From: Stenotrophomonas sp. BIO128-Bstrain
GTDB lineage: Bacteria > Pseudomonadota > Gammaproteobacteria > Xanthomonadales > Xanthomonadaceae
NCBI RefSeq assembly: GCF_030128875.1
Contig: NZ_CP124620.1
Location: 3,545,001-3,609,000, forward strand
DNA: 64,000 nucleotides
Direction: 5' to 3'
Below the pieces are notes generated by a model. That model saw only the letters and a program-made list of their open reading frames with translations, searched no databases and was not told the origin of the DNA. Of the stretch, positions 29,374 to 38,341 are shown piece after piece; the stretch's first letter is position 1; each line of letters opens with the position of its first letter. A program made the position numbers and the translations under genes.

Positions 29374-32265
29374 TCAGAAGCGGTAGCGCACCCCCAGATA
29401 ATACCGCCGCCCGTACGTGGTGTACTCGCGGAAGCTGCCGAGGATGGGCATATCCGATACCCGCGGCTCATCGGTGAGGTTGCTGGCCGACAGCGACAGC
29501 GACAGGTGCTTGTTCACCTTGTAGGTGGCGCGGAAGTCCAGCGAGCCATTGTCCCGCACATAGCGGTTCTGCGACGGGTCGCCGACGAACTGCTGGTAAT
29601 AGTCGGAGCGGTACTTGTAGATCGCCTGCAGGTCGAGCTTGCCCAGGCCCCAGTACACCTGCGCCGAGGCGACATGCTTGGACAGGCCGAAGATGTTGGC
29701 CGGCTCGACGATGCCCGGGGTCACTACGCCAGTGGCCGGGTCAGTGGACTCGCCCAGGCGCAGGTCTTCGGTCTTGAAGTTGGAATCGGCGTAGTTGTAG
29801 CTGGCCTTCACGCCCAGCCCGGAGAAGATCCCCGGCAGGTAGGAGAAGCTGTGCGAGGCGGTGAACTCCACGCCGAACAGATCGCTCTTCTGGTCGCTGG
29901 TGGCCAGCTGCTCCACCGGCACGGTCACGCTCTGGCCATCGATATCGAACGTTTCGTTGACGATCACCGGCATCGAACCACCGTTGAACTGCTTGTAGTA
30001 CAGCGCACCGGACAACATGGTGTCTTCGTTGGCATACCACTCCAGCGAGAGGTCGCCGTTCCACGACATCAAGGGCTTGGCGCGCGGGTTGCCGGTGGCC
30101 GTGATGCTGCGCAGCGCATCGCCCACGCTGTTGAACTCGGTATCCACCTCACCCAGGTTGAAGGTGCGGCCGAAGCCTTCGGCGGCCAGGTCCGGCCGCG
30201 ACATCGCCCGATAGGCACCGACGCGCAGCAGCAGGTCCGGGCGCAGCTCGAAGGCAGCATTGAAACTGGGCAGCCATTCGGTATTGCTGGACTTGAGCAC
30301 CTGCGAGGTGAAATCGCCGGTGGGTTCCAGGGTCACGGTACCGTCGGGATTGTTGATCACATCCAGACCGCTGCGCAGGCCGACCGAGCGCACTTCGGTG
30401 CGCACACCACGCACGCCGATATTGCCGGTCACCGGCAGGCCGAACCATTCGGCGCTGTAGTCGCCCATCAGGTACAGCGCGCTGGTTTTCTCGGTGACAT
30501 CGTTGTTGGCTGGGTTGCGCAGGTCCGCGCTCAGGCCGGTATCGTCCACGCCGGTGAACGCCTTGAACAGACAGCGGCTGTCGAAGCTGGCCCACTGGTC
30601 GATGGTGTTGCCGCTGGCATTGGCCAGGAAATCGTCCTGCGGGAACGCCTGGCGGCAGGCGAGGTTGGCGGCGCGGATCGCCGCGACGTTCGTGGTGGTC
30701 ACATCCACGGTATCGGTGTAATCGGTGTAGGTCGCCTCGGAGCGGCGCAGGCCGCCCTTGATGGCGGTGAAGAAGCCGCTTTCCGGGGTAAAGGTGGCAT
30801 CGAAGCGGCCAGCACGGATGGTGTGCTCGCGGTGCTGCTGGCGACGACGCACCAGGGCCGAGTCGGTGAAGTTGTCCGGATTGTTCACATCGAACGCCGG
30901 ATCCAGGGTGATGCTCGGCACATCGCCGCTGTAATCGTAGGTGTAATCAACATAGCGGGTGTTCTTGATGCCGCCGACCGGCCTGCCGTTGACGTCGGTG
31001 CGGCCGGCGCGCAGGCGGGTGCTGCGTTCGATCTGATCGCGCTCGGTGTTGGAATAGGACAGATCGGTGGACAGCGTCCACGCCGGGCTCGGCCGGAAGA
31101 TCACGTTGAGCCCGCCGCCGGTGTATTCCTCCTGGCGCTCCAGGAAATTGCCGGTGGAATCGACCGTGGTGCTGCCGGTGTGGTGCAGCAGCGCGCCATC
31201 ATCGGTGACCACGCGGTTGTTGAGGTTGCGCATCATCGAAGACAGCGACAGATCCGAGCGGTCTTCGGTGTAATCGCGCTTGGAGTGCTGGTAGTCCAGG
31301 TTCACTTCCACCAGGTCGCTGGGGCGCCACTGCAGCGCGGCGAACTGCGAATCGCGCTTGTCGTGTTCGATGAACTGGCGATAGATGCGGCTGCTGGGCA
31401 CCAGGTAGTACGGCACGCCATTGGCGACCTGGTTGCCGTTGACCTGGGTGCAGTTGCGGGTCGCGCCGACCACTTCACGGCCATCGCAGGCCACCCAGGT
31501 GGAGCTGCTGGAGAACATCTCTTCCGGGTTGCTGCCTTCCAGCGCCTGTACGCCGATGGAGACTCCGAGCTTGCCGGCGTTGCCCATATCGAACTGATCG
31601 ATGTAACTGGCGGTACCGCGCCAGCCGACGCCGTCCTTGTCCTTGAGGCGGTCGTCGTAGTCCTGCCAAGTGCCACGGCCATCGAGCTGGAACGTGCGTT
31701 TGCCGTACTCCAGCGGTTTGACCGTCTCCATGTTGATCGTGCCGGCCACACCGCCTTCGACGAAGTCGGCACGCTGGGTCTTGTAGATCGCCACGGTGTT
31801 GATCAGCTCGGACGGGAACTGGTTGAAGTTCACCGAGCGGTCGCCGCTGCCGTTGGTGGCCTCGCGGCCATTGAAGGTGGACGAACCCAGGAACGGGCCC
31901 AGGCCGCGGATGGAAATTTCCGACGCACCGCCTTTTTCGCGGTGGGTGGAGGCGCCGGTGATGGTTTCGATCGCTTCACCGATGGACAGCGCCGGCAGGT
32001 CGCCGATGTCCTCGGCCGCCAGCACGTCGGAGACCACGGTCTCCTCGCGCTTCTTGTCGATCGAGGTCTGGATGGTGCCGCGGATGCCGGTCACCTGGAC
32101 CTGATCCAGCGTGGTGGCTTGCCCCGGCGGCGAGGCCGGGGCATCGGCGTCCTGTGCGTGGGCCAGCGGCAGGGCCGCGGTGGCGCACAGGGCATAGAAC
32201 AGCGCGCTGTGCAGCGCGGTGTGGCGGAGGCCTCGTGGCGAGGCCGTACGGCGGTCATGCAACAT
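29374..32265 (-). CDS. TonB-dependent receptor for alginate oligosaccharides (probable)
   Basis: This 963-residue outer-membrane receptor has a signal peptide (to about AHAQDA), a TonB-box region before TLDQVQVTGIRG, a plug domain (ISIRGLGPFLGSSTFNGRE; INTVAIYKTQRADFVEGGVAG) and a 22-strand barrel ending YYLGVRYRF with terminal Phe. It resembles the sugar-type TonB receptors of Xanthomonadaceae. Divergence from the lyase genes and the downstream GntR gene point to uptake of alginate fragments; the substrate is inferred from context. The ATG at 32265 has a GGGAGG ribosome site. Confidence 0.88.
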   Translation of the reverse strand: MLHDRRTASPRGLRHTALHSALFYALCATAALPLAHAQDADAPASPPGQATTLDQVQVTGIRGTIQTSIDKKREETVVSDVLAAEDIGDLPALSIGEAIETITGASTHREKGGASEISIRGLGPFLGSSTFNGREATNGSGDRSVNFNQFPSELINTVAIYKTQRADFVEGGVAGTINMETVKPLEYGKRTFQLDGRGTWQDYDDRLKDKDGVGWRGTASYIDQFDMGNAGKLGVSIGVQALEGSNPEEMFSSSSTWVACDGREVVGATRNCTQVNGNQVANGVPYYLVPSSRIYRQFIEHDKRDSQFAALQWRPSDLVEVNLDYQHSKRDYTEDRSDLSLSSMMRNLNNRVVTDDGALLHHTGSTTVDSTGNFLERQEEYTGGGLNVIFRPSPAWTLSTDLSYSNTERDQIERSTRLRAGRTDVNGRPVGGIKNTRYVDYTYDYSGDVPSITLDPAFDVNNPDNFTDSALVRRRQQHREHTIRAGRFDATFTPESGFFTAIKGGLRRSEATYTDYTDTVDVTTTNVAAIRAANLACRQAFPQDDFLANASGNTIDQWASFDSRCLFKAFTGVDDTGLSADLRNPANNDVTEKTSALYLMGDYSAEWFGLPVTGNIGVRGVRTEVRSVGLRSGLDVINNPDGTVTLEPTGDFTSQVLKSSNTEWLPSFNAAFELRPDLLLRVGAYRAMSRPDLAAEGFGRTFNLGEVDTEFNSVGDALRSITATGNPRAKPLMSWNGDLSLEWYANEDTMLSGALYYKQFNGGSMPVIVNETFDIDGQSVTVPVEQLATSDQKSDLFGVEFTASHSFSYLPGIFSGLGVKASYNYADSNFKTEDLRLGESTDPATGVVTPGIVEPANIFGLSKHVASAQVYWGLGKLDLQAIYKYRSDYYQQFVGDPSQNRYVRDNGSLDFRATYKVNKHLSLSLSASNLTDEPRVSDMPILGSFREYTTYGRRYYLGVRYRF

Positions 32266-32333
32266 CGTGATCTCCCTCCCAGGATGGATCGTCCGATTAC
32301 ACGGATTCGATCCGGAAGATTCACGACTGATGA

Positions 32334-32358
32334 ACCAATGTCAATGAATTGGTACTAA
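32334..32358. promoter_or_regulatory. Candidate GntR operator upstream of the TonB receptor
   Basis: ACCAAT at 32334-32339 and ATTGGT at 32348-32353 form an inverted repeat. The overlapping TTGGTACTAA at 32349-32358 is a near-palindrome that matches one half of the uronate GntR motif. It lies 69 bases before the receptor ATG, where a repressor would be expected. Confidence 0.45.
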
Positions 32359-32382
32359 AGTCTACCCCGCACCACCGTCCAG

Positions 32383-32458
32383 ACCACTTTGCACTGAATT
32401 AATGTGCGGACGCAGCAGAAAAATGCGCAAACCGCAGACCACATGCGCCTAAAGTGGT
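32383..32458. promoter_or_regulatory. Inverted repeat in the divergent alginate promoter region
   Basis: ACCACTTT at 32383-32390 and AAAGTGGT at 32451-32458 are exact reverse complements 60 bases apart. The right copy continues AT, so AAAGTGGTAT resembles one half of a GntR site. It may be a looping pair or chance. Confidence 0.3.
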
Positions 32459-32470
32459 ATGTGCTTGTGG

Positions 32471-32500
32471 TTGACGCTCGCGCCCGGCAACCTGTTAGGA
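32471..32500 (+). promoter_or_regulatory. Probable promoter of the alginate lyase operon
   Basis: TTGACG at 32471-32476 and TTAGGA at 32495-32500 with an 18-base spacer, 47 bases before the GTG start. It lies between the upstream GntR-like sites and the operator inside the gene. Confidence 0.45.
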
Positions 32501-32546
32501 TCGTGGTTCGCGTCAGTCGCCACGGTTCATCTGGGAGGGTAACCCC

Positions 32547-34772
32547 GTGACTTTGCAACACTCGCTTGCACCGATGGTGCTGCGTCCCCTGGCCAACGCC
32601 CTGCTGTTGAGCCTGTCGTTGGCCGTATTCCCGGCCACGGCCGCCGATTACCTGGTGCGCGACGCCGCTGCCTATGCCAACGCCACCCGCGCGCTTGCCC
32701 CCGGCGATACGGTGATTCTGGCCGATGGCGTTTGGCGTGACATGGACCTGCTTTTCCAGGGAACCGGGAAAATTGGTCAACCAATTAGACTGACGGCCCA
32801 GACCCCCGGCAAGGTGATTCTCAGCGGCCAATCCCAGCTGCGTCTGGCCGGGGAGCATCTGGAGGTGTCCAACCTGGTCTTCCGCGATGGCTGGGCGCCC
32901 GGTGGCGAAGTGGTCTCGTTCCGGCGGTCGGCCAGTGAGTGGGCCAACCACAGCCGGGTCACCGGGATCGTGATCGACCGCTACAACAAACCGGACCGCC
33001 AGCAGTCCGATCACTGGGTGGCGCTGTACGGCCATCACAACCGCTTCGACCACAACCAGCTGGTCGGCAAGACCAATGCAGGCACCACCCTGGTGGTGGT
33101 GCGCAACGCCACCAGCGGCCTGGACAACCAGCACCGCATCGACCACAACTGGTTCGGCCCGCGCCCCAACCTCGGTTCCAACGGCGGCGAGACGATGCGC
33201 ATCGGCACCAGCCACGATTCGCAGTCCGATTCGCGCACCGTGGTGGAGAAGAACTGGTTCGAGCAGTGCGATGGCGAGGTGGAGATCGTCTCCAACAAGT
33301 CCGGCGGCAACATCTACCGGGGCAACGTCTTCCAGGACTCGCGCGGCTCGCTGGTGCTGCGTCACGGCCACGGCAATCGGGTCGAACGCAATGTGTTCCT
33401 CGGCCATGGCAAGGCGCATACCGGCGGGGTGCGTGTGATCAACCGCCACCAGACCGTGCGCGACAACTACTTCGAAGGCATCGCCGGCGACAACTTCGCC
33501 GCCGCCTTGAGCGTGATGGCGGGTACGCACGACGCGCCGTTGAACCGCTACGAGCAGATCGATCACGCGGTGATCGAACGCAACAGCTTCATCCAGGTCG
33601 GCACCGTGCTGCTGGGCGCGGGGCTGGATGAGGAGCGCAATGCGATGCCGGTGAACAGCCGCATCGCCGGCAACCTGTTCATCGGCGATGGCAAACGCGA
33701 GCTGCTGCGCGCGCAGGGTGACCTCTCCGGCATCACCTTCGCCGGCAACGTGCAGAGCCCGGCCGTATCGCCCGGCTTCCCCGGCGGTGTCAGCGGCCAG
33801 TCCCTGACCCTGCAGCGCGCGCCCAACGGCCTGCTCTACCCCACCGCGGCGATCGATGCCGGGGCCCCGCGCGATCTGGCCCCGATCGCCCGCGACCAGG
33901 TCGGCGTGGACTGGTACCCCAAGACCCTGACCACCACCGCCCTGGACAGCGGCGCGGTACGCACGGTCGCGCCGGGCGAGGACACCCTCACCGCCGCCGT
34001 GGCTGCCAGCGCCCCAGGCGACCGGCTGCAGTTGCAGCGTGGCCGCTACACCGTGAGCCAGGTGCTCGCGGTGGACCATCCCTTGAGCGTGGCAGGTCCC
34101 GCGCGTGGCCAGGCCAGCGTGCAGTTCTCGCGGCCCAGCCTGTTCGAGATCAGTGCGGGCGGTTCGCTGCGACTGGCGCGACTGGACATCGACGGTGCGC
34201 TCGCACCGGATGCGGCCGGCAATGCGGTGATCCGCGTGCCGCCGGGCAGCCAGGCGTTCAACTACACGCTCCTGCTGGAAGACAGCCACGTGCACGGGCT
34301 GACCGCCAACAAGGCCTTCGATGTGATCGCCACCGGCAAGGGCAGCCTGGCCGCGCGGATCGCGCTCTCGAACGTCACGGTGGAGGACATCACCGGCAGC
34401 GTGATCGCCGCGGCCGCCGAGACCGATGATCTGGGCACCTACAACGCCGAGCAGGTGGATCTGCTGGACTCCCGCTTCCGCCGCATCGGTGGGCCGGTCC
34501 TGAACCTGTATCGCGGTGGCACCGACGAGAGCACCTTCGGCCCGGCCCTGCAGGTGCACGGCAACCAGTTCGAGCAGGTGGGCGTCGCCGATGACACCAG
34601 CCTGCGCCTGCATGGCGTGCAGTTCGCCAGCATCCGCGACAACCGCTTCGACCGCAGCGGCCGCATCCGTTTCAGCCATCGCGTCGGGGAACCGACCCTG
34701 CGTATGGGCGACAACCCGCTGACGGCCACCGCGCCGTTGCTGTCCGATACCCCTGTTGAGGCCCTGCCATGA
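32547..34772 (+). CDS. PL6 family alginate lyase (chondroitinase-B type)
   Basis: This 741-residue secreted protein has a signal peptide ending near PATAA (about residue 33). Residues about 35-440 form a PL6 right-handed beta-helix; a second beta-helix follows to the end. The catalytic pair is visible as SNKSGGN (K251) and LRHGHGN (R272), the same 21-residue spacing as K250/R271 in chondroitinase B. It cleaves alginate (or oligomers) by beta-elimination, probably in the periplasm. The start is GTG with GGGAGGG upstream. The stop overlaps the PL17 gene start (ATGA). A GntR-type operator lies inside codons 75-81. Confidence 0.9.
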   Translation: MTLQHSLAPMVLRPLANALLLSLSLAVFPATAADYLVRDAAAYANATRALAPGDTVILADGVWRDMDLLFQGTGKIGQPIRLTAQTPGKVILSGQSQLRLAGEHLEVSNLVFRDGWAPGGEVVSFRRSASEWANHSRVTGIVIDRYNKPDRQQSDHWVALYGHHNRFDHNQLVGKTNAGTTLVVVRNATSGLDNQHRIDHNWFGPRPNLGSNGGETMRIGTSHDSQSDSRTVVEKNWFEQCDGEVEIVSNKSGGNIYRGNVFQDSRGSLVLRHGHGNRVERNVFLGHGKAHTGGVRVINRHQTVRDNYFEGIAGDNFAAALSVMAGTHDAPLNRYEQIDHAVIERNSFIQVGTVLLGAGLDEERNAMPVNSRIAGNLFIGDGKRELLRAQGDLSGITFAGNVQSPAVSPGFPGGVSGQSLTLQRAPNGLLYPTAAIDAGAPRDLAPIARDQVGVDWYPKTLTTTALDSGAVRTVAPGEDTLTAAVAASAPGDRLQLQRGRYTVSQVLAVDHPLSVAGPARGQASVQFSRPSLFEISAGGSLRLARLDIDGALAPDAAGNAVIRVPPGSQAFNYTLLLEDSHVHGLTANKAFDVIATGKGSLAARIALSNVTVEDITGSVIAAAAETDDLGTYNAEQVDLLDSRFRRIGGPVLNLYRGGTDESTFGPALQVHGNQFEQVGVADDTSLRLHGVQFASIRDNRFDRSGRIRFSHRVGEPTLRMGDNPLTATAPLLSDTPVEALP
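32770..32787. promoter_or_regulatory. Uronate-type GntR operator inside the PL6 coding sequence
   Basis: AAATTGGT-CA-ACCAATTA has 7-bp perfect arms (32771-32777, 32780-32786). It matches nearly all of the ExuR/UxuR consensus AAATTGGTATACCAATTT as I remember it. It is spelled by the codons AAA ATT GGT CAA CCA ATT AGA, an AT-rich run unlike the rest of the gene, which suggests selection on the DNA. It lies about 225 bases inside the gene and 270 bases downstream of the promoter, suiting roadblock or looping repression. Confidence 0.65.
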
Positions 34773-37009
34773 ATCACGCCCCGCCCCTGATGCTGCTGCT
34801 TGCCGCCACGCTTGGCGGGGCTGCGTTGCCCGCCGCACAGGCCGCACCCGCCGCCCGGCAGGCGCCCGCGGCGTCCGCCACCGCACCGGTGCTGGTCACC
34901 GCTGCGCAGTGGACGCAGATGCGTGCCGAGGGTGCGCGCTCGCCACTGTTCGCCAAGGAACAGCAGCGCGCCGAACAGCGCGTGCGCGCGATGATGAAGG
35001 CCGGCATCGACGTGCCGGTGCCCAAGGACAAGGGCGGCGGTTATACGCACGAACAGCACAAGCGCAATTACCAGGCCATCCAGGCCGCCGGCGCGCTGTA
35101 CCGCCTGACCGGCGACAAGGCCTACGCCACCTTCGCCCGCGACCTGCTGCTGGGCTACGCCAAGCTCTACCCGGGGCTGGGCGCGCACCCGCAGGGCCGC
35201 GGCCAGATTCCCGGCCGGCTGTTCTGGCAGACCCTCAACGATTCGGTGTGGCTGGTCAGCGCGGCGCAGGGCTACGACGCGATCCGCGACACGCTCAGTG
35301 ACGCGGATCGCACGACCATCGACGACAACGTGTTCCGCGCGATGGCCGATTTCCTGTCCGGCACGCCGGAGAACTTCGACAAGATCCATAACCACGCCAC
35401 CTGGGCCGTGGCGGCCGTGGGCATGACCGGCTACGTGCTGCGCGATGCCAGCTACGTCGACAAGGCGTTGCAGGGCAGCAAACGCGATGGCAGCGCAGGC
35501 TTCCTCAAGCAGGTCGACCAGTTGTTCTCGCCGGACGGCTATTACGAAGAAGGCCCGTACTACCAGCGGTATGCGCTGGCGCCGTTCATCCTGTTCGCCA
35601 ACGCGATCGAGCGCAACGAACCGCAGCGCGGCATCTTCAAGCGCCGCGACGGCGTGCTGCTCAAGGCGGTCGATGCGCTGGTGCAGAGCAGCTACGGCGG
35701 CTACTTCATCCCGATCAACGACGCCATCCTCGACAAAGGCCTGGACACCGAGGAACTGGTGGCCGGCATCGACATCGCCTACGCGCAGACCGGCGATGCC
35801 CGCCTGCTGTCGGTGGCCAGGATGCAGAAGCGCGTGCTGCTCTCGCCGGAAGGCCTGCAGGTGGCCCAGGCGCTGGCGGAGAACAAGGCCAGGCCGTTTG
35901 CGTTCGTGCCCACCCTGCTGCGCGATGGCCCGGATGGCACCGAGGGCGGCCTGGCGATCCTGCGCATGGGCGGCGAGAACGGCCAGGCGCTGGTGATGAA
36001 GAACACCAAGCAGGGCATGGGCCACGGCCACTTCGACAAGCTCAACTGGTTGTTCTACGACAACGGCCAGCGCGTGGTCACCGATTACGGTGCCGCGCGT
36101 TTCCTCAACATCGAGGCCAAGGCCGGTGGCATCTACCTGCCGGAAAACAACAGCTGGGCCCGGCAGACCATCGCGCACAACACGCTGGTGGTGAACGAGC
36201 AGAGCCACTTCGGTGGCGACTGGAAGAAGGGCCAGCCGCTGGCGCCGACGCCGCTGCTGTTCGCGGTCAGCGGCGATACCCAGATCGCCTCCGCGCGGAT
36301 GGAAGGCGCCTACGACGGGGTCAGCTTCACCCGCACCCAGGCGCTGCTCTCGCACCCATCGCTGGGCGAGCCGGTGGTGCTGGACCTGCTGCGCGTCACC
36401 GGCAGCAAGGCCGCGCGCTATGACCTGCCGCTGCATTTCAATGGGCACATCATGGACGTCGGCTTCAAGACCCAGTCCGCCGTCGCCGCCCGTCCCGTAC
36501 TGGGCAAGGCCAACGGCTACCAGCATGTGTGGGTCGATGCGGCCAGCGAGCCGACCCGCGATGCGCGCAGCCTGACCTGGCTGCTGGACGGTCGCTTCTA
36601 CACCTACCGGTTCGCCAGCACCGCACCCTCGCGCGCCCTGATCGGCGAGAGCGGCGCGAATGATCCCTCGTTCAACCTGCGCCGTGAGCCGATGCTGCTG
36701 CAGCGCGTGGATGGCCAGGCCGCCACCACGTTCTACGGTGTGCTCGAACCGCACGGCCAGTACGACGGCACCGCCGAGACCGTGCGCGGCGCCAACAGCC
36801 GCATCGATCGCCTCACCCACTACCGCGGCAAGGATGCGGATGTGCTGGTGCTCGACCTGGCCGGCGGCAAGCGGCTGGCGCTGGGCATCGCCGACGACCC
36901 CACCCAGGGCGGATCGCATGAAGTGAGTGGCGATGGCCAGAGCTGGCGCTGGGACGGCGGCTGGAAGCGCTTCGATACCGGCACCGGCGCCGGCAAGGAC
37001 AGCAAATGA
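34769..37009 (+). CDS. PL17 family oligoalginate lyase (heparinase II/III-like)
   Basis: This 746-residue protein has a signal peptide (MNHAPPLMLLLAATLGGAAL; cleavage near QAAP), an (alpha/alpha) toroid domain (about 40-380) and a C-terminal beta-sandwich heparinase II/III domain (about 390-746). KIHNHATWAV holds the Asn-His pair of the active site and SPDGYYEEGPYYQRY the neighbouring Tyr residues; GHGHFDKLNW is the heparinase motif. PL17 enzymes release unsaturated monouronates exolytically. It closely resembles the characterised S. maltophilia enzyme type (Smlt2602, recalled). The start overlaps the PL6 stop and the stop overlaps the MFS start. Confidence 0.93.
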   Translation: MNHAPPLMLLLAATLGGAALPAAQAAPAARQAPAASATAPVLVTAAQWTQMRAEGARSPLFAKEQQRAEQRVRAMMKAGIDVPVPKDKGGGYTHEQHKRNYQAIQAAGALYRLTGDKAYATFARDLLLGYAKLYPGLGAHPQGRGQIPGRLFWQTLNDSVWLVSAAQGYDAIRDTLSDADRTTIDDNVFRAMADFLSGTPENFDKIHNHATWAVAAVGMTGYVLRDASYVDKALQGSKRDGSAGFLKQVDQLFSPDGYYEEGPYYQRYALAPFILFANAIERNEPQRGIFKRRDGVLLKAVDALVQSSYGGYFIPINDAILDKGLDTEELVAGIDIAYAQTGDARLLSVARMQKRVLLSPEGLQVAQALAENKARPFAFVPTLLRDGPDGTEGGLAILRMGGENGQALVMKNTKQGMGHGHFDKLNWLFYDNGQRVVTDYGAARFLNIEAKAGGIYLPENNSWARQTIAHNTLVVNEQSHFGGDWKKGQPLAPTPLLFAVSGDTQIASARMEGAYDGVSFTRTQALLSHPSLGEPVVLDLLRVTGSKAARYDLPLHFNGHIMDVGFKTQSAVAARPVLGKANGYQHVWVDAASEPTRDARSLTWLLDGRFYTYRFASTAPSRALIGESGANDPSFNLRREPMLLQRVDGQAATTFYGVLEPHGQYDGTAETVRGANSRIDRLTHYRGKDADVLVLDLAGGKRLALGIADDPTQGGSHEVSGDGQSWRWDGGWKRFDTGTGAGKDSK

Positions 37010-38298
37010 AGGTCACCACGCAGGCCCGCACCTATGTCCGTTGGCTGATCGTGGCGCTGATCGCCGTCGCCACGGTGATCAACTACATCGACCGCAACGC
37101 GCTGGCGGTGATGTGGCCGCAGATTTCGCAGGATGTCGGCGCGACCAAGGAAGACTACGCGCTGCTGGTCACGGTGTTCATGCTGTTCTACGCCGCCGGC
37201 CAGTTCGTGTTCGGGCGCCTGTTCGACATCATCGGTACGCGCCTGGGCTTTGCGCTCTCGATCGCGGTGTGGTCGATTTCGATCGCGCTGCACTCGGTCA
37301 CCCACTCCATCCTGTCCTTCAGCATCGTGCGCGCCATGCTCGGCATCAGCGAAGCCGGTGCATGGCCGGGCGCGGTGAAGGCCAATGCCGAGTGGTTCCC
37401 GGCGCGGGAACGCGCACTGGCGCAGGGCGTGTTCAACGCCGGCGCCTCGATCGGCGCGATCATCTCCGCGCCGCTGATCGCCGTGCTGTTCCTGTGGCTG
37501 GGTTGGCGCGGGACCTTCATCCTGATCGGTGCGATCGGTTTCATCTGGCTGCTGCCGTGGCTGATCATCTACCGCGCCGGCCCGGACAAACACCCGTGGG
37601 TAAGCGCGGCCGAGCGTGCACTGATCCTGGATGCGCCGACCGAGCAGCCGGCCGTGCCGGTGGCCGAGTACGTACCGAACGTGCGCCAGCTGCTGGGCCA
37701 CCGCCAGACCTGGGGCATCCTGATCTCGCGGTTTTTCCTGGACCCGATCTGGTGGCTGTTCGTGTCCTGGCTGCCGATCTACCTCGCCGATACCTTCGGT
37801 TTCGACATCAAGCAGATCGGCATCTTCGCCTGGGTGCCCTACGTAGGCGCGATGATCGGCAGCCTCGGCGGCGGCTGGTTGTCCGGCCGTCTGATCGGTG
37901 CCGGCTGGAGCGTGGATAAAGCCCGCAAGGTGGTGATCACCCTGGGCGGCGCGATCATGGCCCCGGCGCTGATCGGTGCGGTGCTGGCCACCGATCCGGT
38001 CTGGGCGGTGATCACCATCGCTTTCGTGCTGCTCGGCTTCCAGATCGCGATCGGCAACATCCAGACCCTGCCCGGCGACATCTTCAGCGGCAAATCGGTC
38101 GGCTCGGTGGCTGGCCTGGGCGGCATGGCCGCGGTGGCCGGCACGCTGATCACCACCTGGCTGGTGCCGGCGATGACCCACGACTCCTACGCACCGATTT
38201 TCATCCTGGTGGCGGCCCTGGTGCCGGCCTCCCTGCTGGCGCTGTGGCTGGTCACCGGTCGCGTGGAAAAAATCCACGGCCCGGTCGAGCGCCGCTGA
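37006..38298 (+). CDS. MFS transporter for uronates (ACS family)
   Basis: This 430-residue protein has 12 predicted helices. The N-terminal VINYIDRNALAVMWPQI and the AGQFVFGRLFDIIGTRLGF motif A mark the anion:cation symporter (ACS) family, which includes ExuT hexuronate and galactonate transporters. It should move DEH or uronate monomers into the cytoplasm for the SDR and kinase encoded next. The ATG at 37006 overlaps the PL17 stop (ATGA), so the two are co-translated. The exact substrate is inferred from the operon. Confidence 0.9.
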   Translation: MKVTTQARTYVRWLIVALIAVATVINYIDRNALAVMWPQISQDVGATKEDYALLVTVFMLFYAAGQFVFGRLFDIIGTRLGFALSIAVWSISIALHSVTHSILSFSIVRAMLGISEAGAWPGAVKANAEWFPARERALAQGVFNAGASIGAIISAPLIAVLFLWLGWRGTFILIGAIGFIWLLPWLIIYRAGPDKHPWVSAAERALILDAPTEQPAVPVAEYVPNVRQLLGHRQTWGILISRFFLDPIWWLFVSWLPIYLADTFGFDIKQIGIFAWVPYVGAMIGSLGGGWLSGRLIGAGWSVDKARKVVITLGGAIMAPALIGAVLATDPVWAVITIAFVLLGFQIAIGNIQTLPGDIFSGKSVGSVAGLGGMAAVAGTLITTWLVPAMTHDSYAPIFILVAALVPASLLALWLVTGRVEKIHGPVERR

Positions 38299-38341
38299 GT
38301 TCCCTTCTTCTCTTTCCCCCAACGCATCACAGGAGTGTTTC

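Noticed and set aside
29305..32358. Plus-strand open frame of 1017 codons opposite the TonB receptor
   Set aside because: Antisense shadow; the receptor on the other strand has signal peptide, plug and barrel motifs.
32355..36919. Long minus-strand frames opposite the PL6 and PL17 lyases
   Set aside because: No recognisable domains; they cross the promoter region and operon overlaps.
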